Assembly (NCBI RefSeq): GCF_002571225.1
Contig: NZ_NVEC01000049.1
Span: 4,776 to 68,775, forward strand
Length of the DNA: 64,000 nt
Direction: 5' to 3'
Origin: Bacillus sp. AFS059628
GTDB taxonomy: Bacteria; Bacillota; Bacilli; Bacillales; Bacillaceae_G
Positions 37,740 through 46,302 of the stretch are shown here, one piece after another (the first letter of the stretch is position 1; every line of letters starts with the position of its first letter). The translations under genes were made by a program, and so were the position numbers. Under the pieces are notes generated by a model. It was not told the DNA's origin. It worked only from the letters and a program-made list of their open reading frames with translations, and made no database searches.

Positions 37740-38405
37740 CTATTTTTCAGTATTTAAAATAAATTTACCTACGATAGCTGCTACGATACCGCCAAGAATT
37801 GGTGCAACGATGAACACCCATAGTTGAGAAAGTGCTTCTCCGCCAGCAAATAAAGCTGGTGCGATACTACGAGCTGGGTTAACAGAAGTTCCAGTTAACG
37901 GAATACCTAATAAATGAACTAAAACTAATGTGAAACCAATTACTAATCCTGCTAGAGAAGAACTTCCTTTTTTACCTGTTACAGCAACGATAACTAAGAC
38001 AAATACGAAAGTTAAAATAAATTCAACTAGAAATGCTCCAGATAAACCAAGGGTTCCAAAACCATTTTGTCCTAAATTATCTAAAGGTGTTTTAGCAGAG
38101 CGTAAAATTGTTACTAACGTTGCAGTTCCTAATAAACCACCTAAAATTTGAGCTAATACATAATAACAAAGTTCCATAGCATTCATTCTTTTGTTGATGA
38201 ACATAGCTACTGATACTGCTGGGTTAATGTGACATCCAGAAATTGTTCCGATGCTATATGCCATAGCCACAATAGATAGACCGAAAGCCATAGCGATTCC
38301 TAATGTTCCAATTCCTTCAATTCCGCCGCCAATGACAGCTACTCCAGTTCCGAATAATACAAGTACAAATGTACCAATAAATTCAGCGATTGCTTTTTTT
38401 AACAT
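37740..38405 (-). CDS. MIP-family aquaporin (AqpZ-like water channel)
   Basis: 221 residues with six membrane helices and two half-helices bearing GCHINPAVSVAMFI and GTSVNPARSIAPALF. A His in helix 5 (VHLLGIPLTG) and Arg after the second NPA suggest a narrow water-selective filter of AqpZ type rather than a glycerol facilitator; no glpK/glpD genes are adjacent. Monocistronic. Confidence 0.88.
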   Translation of the reverse strand: MLKKAIAEFIGTFVLVLFGTGVAVIGGGIEGIGTLGIAMAFGLSIVAMAYSIGTISGCHINPAVSVAMFINKRMNAMELCYYVLAQILGGLLGTATLVTILRSAKTPLDNLGQNGFGTLGLSGAFLVEFILTFVFVLVIVAVTGKKGSSSLAGLVIGFTLVLVHLLGIPLTGTSVNPARSIAPALFAGGEALSQLWVFIVAPILGGIVAAIVGKFILNTEK

Positions 38406-38506
38406 AATTTACCTCCTATTATTGCACATGAAACGTATTATAACATAGGTTTTAGTATAAACAGCTAATAAAATACTATTCTGATAAGGCGAAATAGGGG
38501 GACAAT

Positions 38507-38549
38507 AAAAAAAGAGTATGGTTCTTTGTTCTAGAACCATACTCTTTTT
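38507..38549. terminator. Terminator of the DMT transporter gene
   Basis: AAAAAAGAGTATGGTTCT and AGAACCATACTCTTTTTT form a perfect 18-bp stem; works on both strands. Confidence 0.9.
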
Positions 38550-39514
38550 TACGCTGTTTTTTTCTGTTTAACGATTGGAACAGAACGGTTTAAAATGCTA
38601 TTTGCAACCATTCCTAACATAATAATAATCATTCCAAGTAGGGAAAGACCACCAGGGAATGAACCATTTAAGAAAACAATTTCGCCAAGCACGGTAAAGA
38701 CCATCGTTCCGGCTTGTGTTGCTTCAACAGCTCCAAGTAGAGCGAGATTATCTTTTGCTAAGTCAGTAGCAAAGAAAAATGTCATCGTTGCAATTACGCC
38801 AGAACATAATGCTAACAAAAACCCTTGCAACATTTGACTTGATGTTGGAATACCAGTAGTAGAAAATCCGTATATGCCAAGCAAAATTGTTATAGGAAGA
38901 CTGCCGATTGCCATTCCTAATACACGTTGGAACGTATCGAGACGTCCGCCGACAAGCTCCATCATTTTACGATTGCCGAATGGATATAAGAAAGCGGCTA
39001 ACACGACAGGTAAAAATCCTGAAATGAACTGAGTTAGTGTAATATGACCTGCTGCAGTTGCTTGCATACAAATTACACCAAGTAAAATAAATAATGCGAC
39101 ATATAAACTACGAAGTGGAATTTTTCCACGTACAAGTTTTGTGCCTGATTTCGTTTCTATTTTAATGAAGAATAATGGTGATAAAAGTAAACCTGCTAAT
39201 ATCGTAACTTGCCAAGTTCCAGCAACGAGCCAAGCTGGAGAAAAAACAGCTGCAAAACTTAATAAAGAATAGAAACCAATACCAGCAACGGAACCCCATC
39301 CAATCCATGCTAATGGATGTTTCTTTAATTCTTCCCATAAACCCCGTAAGTTTTTGCGAAATAAAACGATAAGGAATAAAATAGGGAGAGCAAATAAAAA
39401 ACGGAAGGAAGCTGTCCAAGCCCAGCTCGTTCCAGATACATTCATCGCTCGATTAATAATAAAGGTTGCGGAAAAAAAGGCTGATGATAAAAGGCCTAAT
39501 AAAATTGCGCGCAT
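38549..39514 (-). CDS. DMT-superfamily multidrug-type efflux transporter
   Basis: 321 residues with about ten membrane helices in two repeats. The start MRAILLGLLSSAFFSATFIINRA and SPAWLVAGTWQVTILAGLLL fit the EamA-related 'multidrug resistance efflux' family (PF13536 type). ATG 39514 follows AAGGAG; the longer frame to 39652 would run across the divergent promoter. Divergent from an XRE-cupin regulator that probably controls it. Substrate unknown. Confidence 0.85.
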   Translation of the reverse strand: MRAILLGLLSSAFFSATFIINRAMNVSGTSWAWTASFRFLFALPILFLIVLFRKNLRGLWEELKKHPLAWIGWGSVAGIGFYSLLSFAAVFSPAWLVAGTWQVTILAGLLLSPLFFIKIETKSGTKLVRGKIPLRSLYVALFILLGVICMQATAAGHITLTQFISGFLPVVLAAFLYPFGNRKMMELVGGRLDTFQRVLGMAIGSLPITILLGIYGFSTTGIPTSSQMLQGFLLALCSGVIATMTFFFATDLAKDNLALLGAVEATQAGTMVFTVLGEIVFLNGSFPGGLSLLGMIIIMLGMVANSILNRSVPIVKQKKTA

Positions 39515-39540
39515 AAAGTATAGCACTCCTTTCGGAATTT

Positions 39541-39614
39541 GATGATTATGTATAGTATAATATACTTTAAAAACATAAAAGTAAACTATTTTATACTTTA
39601 AGGTGGTTTTATAG
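39541..39614. promoter_or_regulatory. Divergent promoter region with AAAGTA/TACTTT half-sites
   Basis: Several AAAGTA and TACTTT half-sites occur (TATACTTT 39561-39568, AAAGTAAACTA 39578-39588, TATACTTTA 39592-39600) between the DMT gene and the XRE regulator. TATACT at 39592 can serve as -10 for the regulator. Likely operator for that regulator; binding inferred. Confidence 0.5.
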
Positions 39615-40187
39615 ATGAAAGAACATGAAGATATGCAAACGAAAGAAGTCATTCAGCAAGTAGGTCAGCTATTAAGACAAATTCGAAATGAACAAAAATT
39701 AAGTTTAGAAGAATTAGCTCAAAAAACAGGAGTTAGTAAATTAACATTAGGAAAGATTGAAAGAGGCGAAACGAATCCGACGTTAGCTGTCATTTGGAAA
39801 ATAACGAAAGGATTATCGATTCCTTTATCGAGATTGATGGTTGTTGGAGAACCAGTAGCTGTTGCGCGCTGCGGAGAAGGATTTGCAGTAGATGCAGGAC
39901 AAGCGTGGCACTTAGAAACGATGTTCCGCTATACGAAAGAAACGGGAATGGAAATGCACCGTGCTTGTTTAAGATCGAATAGTATATATGAACCAGAAGC
40001 TCATCATGAAGGTGCTATTGAACTTGTAACGGTCATGAAGGGAAAAGTATCGATTCAAGTGGAAAACGATGTATACGAATTGAATGAGTTTGATTCTATT
40101 CAATTTGAAGCGAATAAGAAACATAGTTATAAGAATGAAGAAGATGAAGTTGCAGTATTACATTTAACGATGAAATATTCTTCATGA
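39615..40187 (+). CDS. XRE-family regulator with C-terminal cupin domain
   Basis: 190 residues: HTH_3 domain (~10-65; SLEELAQKTGVSKLTLGKIERGETNPTLAVIWKI) and a small-molecule-sensing cupin barrel (~110-185; HHEGAIELVTVMKGKVSIQVENDVYEL...). Regulators of this class commonly control a divergent transporter, here the DMT pump. AAGGTGG lies 8 nt before ATG. Perfect terminator downstream. Confidence 0.9.
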   Translation: MKEHEDMQTKEVIQQVGQLLRQIRNEQKLSLEELAQKTGVSKLTLGKIERGETNPTLAVIWKITKGLSIPLSRLMVVGEPVAVARCGEGFAVDAGQAWHLETMFRYTKETGMEMHRACLRSNSIYEPEAHHEGAIELVTVMKGKVSIQVENDVYELNEFDSIQFEANKKHSYKNEEDEVAVLHLTMKYSS

Positions 40188-40223
40188 AAAAATCTCCTAT
40201 AGATTTTCTATAGGAGATTTTTT
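40187..40223. terminator. Terminator of the XRE-cupin gene
   Basis: A 17-bp perfect stem (AAAAAATCTCCTATAGA / TCTATAGGAGATTTTTT) with a TTT loop. Confidence 0.92.
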
Positions 40224-40256
40224 GTACGCTATGCTCAAATAGATGCAAGACTGTTA

Positions 40257-40442
40257 TTAGTAGGAGCGTGGCATAAGTAATAAACAAATAAAATAAACTA
40301 AAAACCCCGTCCCAAAACATAAAACAGCAATGACCCAAAGTATGCGAATGAGAGTAGAGCTAATATCAAAATATTCTCCTAAACCACCACATATACCAAA
40401 TAGCATTTTATCAGTTTCGGATTTGCATAACCTTTTTGACAT
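40257..40442 (-). CDS. PspC-domain membrane protein
   Basis: 61 residues: LCKSETDKMLFGICGGLGEYFDIS followed by one long hydrophobic helix (LIRILWVIAVLCFGTGFLVYFICLLLM). This is the minimal PspC domain, associated with membrane-stress sensing in Bacillus. GGAGGGGA precedes ATG. Monocistronic. Confidence 0.9.
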   Translation of the reverse strand: MSKRLCKSETDKMLFGICGGLGEYFDISSTLIRILWVIAVLCFGTGFLVYFICLLLMPRSY

Positions 40443-40621
40443 CTTCCAATCCCCTCCTTTTTTAGCAAACTATATACTTCTATTCTATATGGGAATTTAT
40501 GAGAAGACTATGAAGTTGTATGACATTTTTTTAGAGAACAGTCGTATTAATTGTCTTAATTTTCAGTGGATATTAAACTTATAGTAAGAAGTAACTTTTA
40601 ATAAAGGGTGGGGGGATAGAG

Positions 40622-41863
40622 ATGACAGTATATTGGTTGACTAATGTAATGCTTGAATCAGGCTATACATATGAAGAGGGGAGAATTTCCAAAACAGAAA
40701 CAGAGGTATGTAGTTTACTCATTGAAGATGGAAGAATTAAAAAAATGATAGCAGGGGCTGTTCAAGAGGAAGGGGTACTAATTCTTGATGCTAATCGTTT
40801 ATTGATTTTGCCTGCTTTCGAAGAGATGCATATTCACATTGATAAGACGTATTATAGTGGTCCTTGGAAAGCTTGTATGCCAGCAGAAAGCATTTTTACA
40901 CGTTTTCATGAAGAAAAGGAAATTTTGCCGAAGCAATTAGCAACAGCTCAAGATAGGGCGGAAAATATGCTAGCGTTATTGCTTCAAAATGGTGCAACGA
41001 ATATAAGAACGCATTGTAATGTTGATCCAATTATTGGACTTGGTAATTTAGAGGCGACGTTAGCGGCGTTGGAAACATATAAAAATCAGGTTTCTGGTAG
41101 AATCGTTGCTTTTCCGCAACATGGATTATTACGCAGTAATTCTGTGCAACTCGTGAAAGATGCGATGCGGATGGGCGCGCATCTAGTTGGTGGTGTGGAC
41201 CCAGCTACAGTGGATAATGATATTGAAAAATCATTACATACCATTATGGATATCGCAGTAGAATTTAATGCGGATGTTGATATTCATCTACATGATGCGA
41301 ATAATCTTGGAACTTTTACGATGAAGAGGTTGGCAAGTTTAACAGAGGAGGCGGGTTGGCAAGGTCGCGTAACGATTAGTCATGCGCTTGGACTTGGTGG
41401 TGTTACAGATAAAGAAGCTGAAGAAGTGGCGGAAAGACTAGCTGCTTTACATATTGATATTACTTCAACAGTACCAATTGGGAAACAAGTAATTCCAATT
41501 CCGTTATTAGATAAAAAAGGTGTGAAAGTTTCATTAGGAAATGATAGTATTACAGATCATTGGTCACCGTTTGGGACAGGTGATATGCTACAAAAGGCAA
41601 ATCGATTAGCCGAACGTTTCGGATGGAGTGACGAAAGGTCTTTAGGAAAAGCACTTCGCTTTATTACGGGAGGAAAAGAAACGTTAAACAGTGAAGGGAA
41701 GCGAGCTTGGCCGAATGTAGGAGATGAAGCGAGTTTTGTTTTGACGAATGCAACATGTGTCGCTGAAGCAGTAGCGCGTCAAACAGAGAAGCGTTTAGTC
41801 GTGCATAAGGGGAATGTTGTTGTTGGAAGTTTAAGTGAGGTTAAATTAAATAATCTTGTGTAA
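40622..41863 (+). CDS. Amidohydrolase, cytosine-deaminase-like
   Basis: 413 residues of the metal-dependent hydrolase superfamily. Metal-binding motifs: HIHIDKTY (near residue 70), [35 protein letters not shown] and the late catalytic Asp in [19 protein letters not shown]. Order and spacing match cytosine deaminase (CodA) and related N-heterocycle deaminases. A nucleobase-type NCS2 permease follows 106 bp later, supporting a salvage role. GGGTGGGGGG precedes ATG. Confidence 0.85.
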   Translation: MTVYWLTNVMLESGYTYEEGRISKTETEVCSLLIEDGRIKKMIAGAVQEEGVLILDANRLLILPAFEEMHIHIDKTYYSGPWKACMPAESIFTRFHEEKEILPKQLATAQDRAENMLALLLQNGATNIRTHCNVDPIIGLGNLEATLAALETYKNQVSGRIVAFPQHGLLRSNSVQLVKDAMRMGAHLVGGVDPATVDNDIEKSLHTIMDIAVEFNADVDIHLHDANNLGTFTMKRLASLTEEAGWQGRVTISHALGLGGVTDKEAEEVAERLAALHIDITSTVPIGKQVIPIPLLDKKGVKVSLGNDSITDHWSPFGTGDMLQKANRLAERFGWSDERSLGKALRFITGGKETLNSEGKRAWPNVGDEASFVLTNATCVAEAVARQTEKRLVVHKGNVVVGSLSEVKLNNLV

Positions 41864-41883
41864 AAGAATCGTTTACATGTTTT

Positions 41884-41922
41884 GAGGAGGGTTCTAATTG
41901 TGAGTATAGAACTCTTCTTTTT
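41884..41922 (+). terminator. Terminator after the amidohydrolase
   Basis: AGGAGGGTTCTA pairs with TAGAACTCTTCT (G-U pairs), followed by TTTTTT; partial read-through to the permease remains possible. Confidence 0.6.
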
Positions 41923-41969
41923 TATTCTTACAATATATTTTTTATAGGAAGCTAGAAGGGGTGAAAAAT

Positions 41970-43256
41970 TTGGACAATCAACATAACCACAATCATATTA
42001 TGGGAACCTTGCAATGGTTTATATTTTTATTAGCGAATTCAATCGCATTACCAATTGTCGTTGGCGGATTATTTCATCTTACGACGGAAGAAATATTTTA
42101 TTTAATGCAGCGTACATTTTTTGTAGTTGGTATATCTTCTTTTTTACAAGGGTGGCTTGGGCATAGACTGCCAATTGCGGATGGACCAGCTGGATCTTGG
42201 GTTGGCGTATTTACCGTACTTGCTTATGCAACAGTGGGACAAGATCAATTACATAGTACGTTGCAAATTTTAGAATTAGGAATGATAATTTCCGGTGTTA
42301 TTTTAATAGGATTAGGGGTAACTGGTTTTATCGGGCGCATTTTATTTTTATTTACACCGATTGTGACAGGGACGTTTTTACTTTTATTATGCTTACAATT
42401 AAGCGGTGTATTTTTAAAAGGAATGCTAGGAATTACTACTACTGTTTCTCAAATCGATGGATTTACAGCGGTAATTGCGTTTAGCATATTTCTTTTCGTT
42501 ATCATACTATCTAACTTCGGAAAAGGTTTTGTCAAAAGTTATGCAGTTTTAATAGGATTAATTAGTGGGTGGATTCTCTTTCTCATTGTAGGAAAAGTGA
42601 CAATTCCAGCTCAAGTAACTCATTTTGTGCAACTTCCGCAAATATTTGCTTGGGGACTTCCAAAGTGGAATACAGGTATGGCTGTATCGAGTTTCGTTAT
42701 GGTATGTATTTTAGTTTCAAATACAGTGGCGGCGATTATAGCAATTAATCAAGCTACCATTCAAAAAGGGACTATTGAGCAGAAACAGTTGAAGGATGGT
42801 ACGTGGGTTGGAGGGATTTCACATATCATTTCTTCTATATTTTCAACTGTAGGTGTCGTGCCGTTACCAGCAACGGCAGGATTTATACGTTTAACGAAAC
42901 AAAAGTATATACGATCGTTCTTACTAGCGTGTATGTTATTAGTCGTAATGTCGCTGTTTCCGAGTATTATTCGTTACTTAGCATCTTTACCATCGGCTGT
43001 CGCATCTGCCGTTTTAATGGCGTCGTTCGTACAGCTAATTGGAATTGGATTTCATAATATAAAACAAGTACCAATGAGCGAAAGAAATGTAACGATTTTA
43101 GGAGTTGCTGTATTATTTGGAAGTGGTGTTATGTTTTTACCGTCTGGAGCGCTCCAATCCTTACCGTCTGTTATGCAATATATATTTGGAAATGGTTTGT
43201 TTGTAGGTACCGTTGTTAGCATTTTACTAGAACAAATATGGCGTACTGAAAAGTGA
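41970..43256 (+). CDS. NCS2-family purine/pyrimidine permease
   Basis: 428 residues from TTG 41970, 8 nt after AGAAGGGG; the GTG at 41961 overlaps the ribosome site. About 12-14 membrane segments; early WFIFLLANSIALPIVVGG and GHRLPIADGPAGSWVGVF, with the NCS2 signature region around NTVAAIIAINQATIQKG. Uptake of a base such as uracil or xanthine, probably linked to the deaminase upstream. Confidence 0.87.
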   Translation: MDNQHNHNHIMGTLQWFIFLLANSIALPIVVGGLFHLTTEEIFYLMQRTFFVVGISSFLQGWLGHRLPIADGPAGSWVGVFTVLAYATVGQDQLHSTLQILELGMIISGVILIGLGVTGFIGRILFLFTPIVTGTFLLLLCLQLSGVFLKGMLGITTTVSQIDGFTAVIAFSIFLFVIILSNFGKGFVKSYAVLIGLISGWILFLIVGKVTIPAQVTHFVQLPQIFAWGLPKWNTGMAVSSFVMVCILVSNTVAAIIAINQATIQKGTIEQKQLKDGTWVGGISHIISSIFSTVGVVPLPATAGFIRLTKQKYIRSFLLACMLLVVMSLFPSIIRYLASLPSAVASAVLMASFVQLIGIGFHNIKQVPMSERNVTILGVAVLFGSGVMFLPSGALQSLPSVMQYIFGNGLFVGTVVSILLEQIWRTEK

Positions 43257-43326
43257 GTGGATACAAGGAGTGTCTGCACTGTATAAAAGTCTAAAATAAC
43301 ATGTGAAATAAAGCCCATTTTCATTC

Positions 43327-43354
43327 ACCACCCGCACATTTCGTTCATACAATA
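43327..43354 (+). promoter_or_regulatory. Sigma-K-like promoter of gerE
   Basis: ACC at 43327, 16 bp, then CATACAATA at 43346-43354, which fits the sigma-K consensus (AC, 16-17 bp, CATANNNTA). B. subtilis gerE is known to be a sigma-K gene. Start of translation follows about 60 nt later. Confidence 0.75.
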
Positions 43355-43421
43355 TCTTGACTAAATAAACACCCAACTTACACATACACAGCTCTGGCTT
43401 AAGCAAGGAGGGTTATACCAG

Positions 43422-43646
43422 TTGAAGGAAAAAGCGTATCAATCTAAACCTTTACTCACAAAGAGAGAGAGAGAAGTATTTGAATTACTGGTTCAAGATA
43501 AAACAACGAAGGAAATTGCAGGTGAACTTTTTATAAGTGAAAAGACAGTTCGCAACCACATCTCAAACGCAATGCAAAAGCTAGGGGTTAAAGGACGTTC
43601 ACAAGCAGTTGTTGAGCTTCTTCGCATGGGAGAGCTCGAACTATAA
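43422..43646 (+). CDS. gerE: Spore germination/coat transcription factor GerE
   Basis: 74 residues from TTG 43422, 10 nt after AAGGAGG. It is a stand-alone LuxR-type [60 protein letters not shown]. Length and sequence match GerE, the last regulator of mother-cell gene expression during sporulation, acting with sigma K on coat genes. Confidence 0.96.
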   Translation: MKEKAYQSKPLLTKREREVFELLVQDKTTKEIAGELFISEKTVRNHISNAMQKLGVKGRSQAVVELLRMGELEL

Positions 43647-43652
43647 AAAGAA

Positions 43653-43683
43653 AGCCGACTTTTATGAAGAGTCGGCTATTTTT
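43653..43683 (+). terminator. gerE terminator
   Basis: AGCCGACT / AGTCGGCT stem with a nine-base loop, followed by ATTTTTC. Confidence 0.85.
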
Positions 43684-43751
43684 CTGTCTGTTTCATGTTC
43701 TATAAGAATGATAAGAACACTCCATACATAAATAGGTAGTAAGGAGGGGAT

Positions 43752-44414
43752 ATGTTGAAAAGGATATTGTTAGTTTCAACAAGCGCTCATGATATGAATG
43801 GACACCCGACTGGTTTGTGGCTGGAAGAGCTCGCAGCTCCTTATCATGTATTTAAAAAGGCTAAGTTCGATGTTGATATTGTGTCGATACAGGGCGGTAA
43901 AGTACCTATTGATAGAGTTTCTATTCCGAACGGGATACCTCGTGAATTTAAGCATGTTGCGTCTTTGTTGCAAAATACGAAGCCGATCTCAACGGTTCAT
44001 TTTTCAGATTATGATGCGGTTTTGTTTGGTGGTGGGCACGGGGCGATTGTAGATTTTCCAGGTAATTCATATGTTGCAAATTTAATTGTGAATATGTACA
44101 ACAATAACAGGATTGTAGCGGCTGTGTGTCACGGAGTAAGTTCTTTAGTCGGTGTGAAAAATAAAGATGGCTCGTTTTTTGTTACCGGTAAGCGTATAAC
44201 AGGTTATACGAATGATGAGGAAAAAGCTGTGCATTTAGAAAAGCGAGTGCCGTTTTTATTAGAAAGTAAATTGAAAGAAGAAGGGGCTTTGTTTTATGTG
44301 GCTCCAAATTTCACGCCGCATGTCGTAGTAGATGGGCGTTTAATTACAGGGCAAAATCCGCAGTCTAGTATGGAAATAGGGAAAGCTATAAGAAGAGCTG
44401 TAAATAAAGTATAG
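43752..44414 (+). CDS. DJ-1/PfpI-family (type 1 glutamine amidotransferase-like) protein, first paralogue
   Basis: 220 residues. Nucleophile elbow VAAVCHGVSSL (Cys at ~127), upstream catalytic Glu region TGLWLEELAAPYHVFKKA, and GGGHGAIVDFPG. The pattern is that of Hsp31-like chaperone/glyoxalase III or protease-like proteins. GGAGGGG precedes ATG. Paralogue of 45259-45945; a TetR regulator lies between them. Confidence 0.87.
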   Translation: MLKRILLVSTSAHDMNGHPTGLWLEELAAPYHVFKKAKFDVDIVSIQGGKVPIDRVSIPNGIPREFKHVASLLQNTKPISTVHFSDYDAVLFGGGHGAIVDFPGNSYVANLIVNMYNNNRIVAAVCHGVSSLVGVKNKDGSFFVTGKRITGYTNDEEKAVHLEKRVPFLLESKLKEEGALFYVAPNFTPHVVVDGRLITGQNPQSSMEIGKAIRRAVNKV

Positions 44415-44570
44415 AAAAAGTGCTCCTTATTTATAAAGGTAGCGGGCATTTTTTCTATAGCATAAATGACCCCTTAAACTGAAAAGATGTATTGAGTATA
44501 GTGACTTCATTTATAATTAATTGTGAATTTGCTATACTATTTTGTATGGACAAAAGGGGAGGCTCTTTTA

Positions 44571-45209
44571 ATGAGAAAAGTTGCATGTGCAAACACTTAT
44601 ATTAATAAAATAAAGCCCGTTATTAGAAAAACGAGTTTTAGTCAATTGAAAATAGATGAAATTGCGAAGTATATGGATATTAGTAAAGCTACTTTATATA
44701 AACGTTTTTCTTCAAAAGATGAGATTATTGAAGCTGTGGTAGAAGATTTTATAAACTACCTTCTTGAAGGAGATGCGGATAATCAAGATGAAAGTATGTC
44801 TTTTACAGAACGTTTCCAAAAGACGTTTATTCATTCTTTAAAATGTGTGACGTATATTTCAGATGTCTTTTTACAAGATTTGAAAGAGGCATATCCGCGC
44901 TTATCTGATCAGTTAGTTGCTGCACAACAAAATCGTAATCATAATTTGCAAATGTTTTTTGAAGCAGGTATGGAACAAGGCTACTTTAATAAAATGAACG
45001 CACAATTATTTATGGTGCAAGATGATGTGATGTTAAGACGTATTATAGATCATTCTTTTTGTATTCAGTACGATATTACGTTAAAGAAAGCGATACTTGA
45101 TTTTTATCAACTAAAGAAGTATCAACTGTTTAAACCAGAGTATATAGATGCAATTGATGATTCGGAAATTGAAAAAGAAGTTATTGCTATTTTGCAAATG
45201 ATTTCGTAA
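44571..45209 (+). CDS. TetR/AcrR-family regulator
   Basis: 212 residues from ATG 44571, 10 nt after GGGGAGG; the ATG at 44523 has no ribosome site. HTH: LKIDEIAKYMDISKATLYKRFSSKDEIIEAVVEDF. The C-terminal ligand domain is not assignable. Between two DJ-1/PfpI genes and close to an MFS pump; a 13-bp perfect inverted repeat at 46080-46117 is a plausible target. Confidence 0.88.
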   Translation: MRKVACANTYINKIKPVIRKTSFSQLKIDEIAKYMDISKATLYKRFSSKDEIIEAVVEDFINYLLEGDADNQDESMSFTERFQKTFIHSLKCVTYISDVFLQDLKEAYPRLSDQLVAAQQNRNHNLQMFFEAGMEQGYFNKMNAQLFMVQDDVMLRRIIDHSFCIQYDITLKKAILDFYQLKKYQLFKPEYIDAIDDSEIEKEVIAILQMIS

Positions 45210-45250
45210 AAAAGCAGGTTTTCCTATAGTAATGGAAAACCTGCTTTTTT
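45208..45250. terminator. Bidirectional terminator between the TetR gene and the second DJ-1 gene
   Basis: AAAAAAGCAGGTTTTCC / GGAAAACCTGCTTTTTT, a 17-bp perfect stem. Confidence 0.92.
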
Positions 45251-45258
45251 ATTACTTG

Positions 45259-45945
45259 TTATTTGTTTACGTGTTGTAATACTAATTCAGCTACTGGACC
45301 ACCTGAAGCTGGGTTTTGGCCGGTTATAACACGATTATCTTCTACAGCGTAAGCTTCCCAAGGTTGCGCAGCTTTTTCGTAAAGTCCTCCATTTTTAATA
45401 AGTTCATCTTCTGTTAAAAATGGAACGAATTGATCTAATTCAGCTAGTTTTTCCTCTTCATTTGAGAATCCTGTTACTTTTTTACCGCTAATTAAACGTT
45501 CCCCATTACTTAACGTGATATGAAATAAACCGGCAGCTCCGTGACAAACAGAGGAAACAATTCCGCCATTTTCATAAATGTTACGGCTAATCATTTGGAG
45601 TTCTTTATTTTCAGGGAAGTCCCAAATCACACCGTGACCACCTGCGTAATAAATAACAGCATAGTCTTCTGGATTCACCTCACTCGGTTTCATTGTCGAA
45701 CCGAGACGATTCATAAATTCTTTCTTTTGATACCATTCCCAATCGATGCTCTCCGCCATTGCTAAACTATGTGGATCAATCGGTGTATAGCCGCCTTGTG
45801 GGCTAACATAATCTACTTCGTAACCAGCTTCTTCAACTTTTTTAACGAAATGGACAGCTTCACCAAGCCAAAGACCAGTAGCTCGATTTAAATTTGGATA
45901 TTTTTCTACGCTCGTTAATACGACTAACATTTTTTTCTTCATCAT
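45259..45945 (-). CDS. DJ-1/PfpI-family (type 1 glutamine amidotransferase-like) protein, second paralogue
   Basis: 228 residues with RATGLWLGEAVHFVKKV, YYAGGHGVIWDFPEN and the nucleophile elbow SSVCHGAAGLF. It resembles Hsp31/YajL-like glyoxalase or chaperone proteins. AGGAGG precedes ATG. Divergently arranged with the MFS pump across the inverted repeat at 46080-46117, so both may answer to the same repressor; electrophile (aldehyde) stress is a plausible cue. Confidence 0.88.
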   Translation of the reverse strand: MMKKKMLVVLTSVEKYPNLNRATGLWLGEAVHFVKKVEEAGYEVDYVSPQGGYTPIDPHSLAMAESIDWEWYQKKEFMNRLGSTMKPSEVNPEDYAVIYYAGGHGVIWDFPENKELQMISRNIYENGGIVSSVCHGAAGLFHITLSNGERLISGKKVTGFSNEEEKLAELDQFVPFLTEDELIKNGGLYEKAAQPWEAYAVEDNRVITGQNPASGGPVAELVLQHVNK

Positions 45946-46079
45946 GATCCTCCTGTAATGTTTCTTCTATATAAAAGTTTTTTATTTATTTGGCTTTATT
46001 AAGTTAGAAATTGCAAATTTGAATAATCATGTCAGTCCTCCTTATATCGGATTCGAAATTAGTGTATAATAATTTTTGA

Positions 46080-46156
46080 ACAAAGTAAACTAAAAACACT
46101 AAAATAGTTTACTTTGTATATTTTTCGTTGACAAACTGTAATGCTGAAACTATGAT
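46080..46156. promoter_or_regulatory. Divergent operator and MFS promoter
   Basis: ACAAAGTAAACTA (46080-46092) and TAGTTTACTTTGT (46105-46117) form a perfect 13-bp inverted repeat. Downstream, TTGACA (46128) - 17 bp - TATGAT (46151) is a near-consensus + promoter. The repeat is placed to control both the pump and the minus-strand DJ-1 gene. Confidence 0.75.
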
Positions 46157-46201
46157 AGTTCCATGAATATCGAACAACGTACATGTTTCGTTTCAGATTC
46201 A

Positions 46202-46219
46202 ATTTGTCGCGCGACAAAT
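46202..46219. repeat. 18-bp perfect palindrome in the MFS leader
   Basis: ATTTGTCGCGCGACAAAT, a GC-cored palindrome about 45 bp after the promoter and 83 bp before the ribosome site of the MFS gene. It fits a second repressor site; no regulator can be named. Confidence 0.6.
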
Positions 46220-46302
46220 GTATACATTTGATGAAGTTGTTTAGTAGTGATAGAGGCGCTGAACAACTTTATTTGTTACTACAATTAGGAGAGGTGTTAC
46301 AC

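Noticed and set aside
40445-40621. Purine riboswitch before the deaminase/permease genes
   Set aside because: No conserved three-way-junction core or expression-platform hairpin could be found by eye.
46183-46302. 40-residue N-terminal extension of the MFS protein
   Set aside because: It crosses the leader palindrome and lacks a ribosome site, while ATG 46303 has AGGAGAGG and starts a normal first helix.
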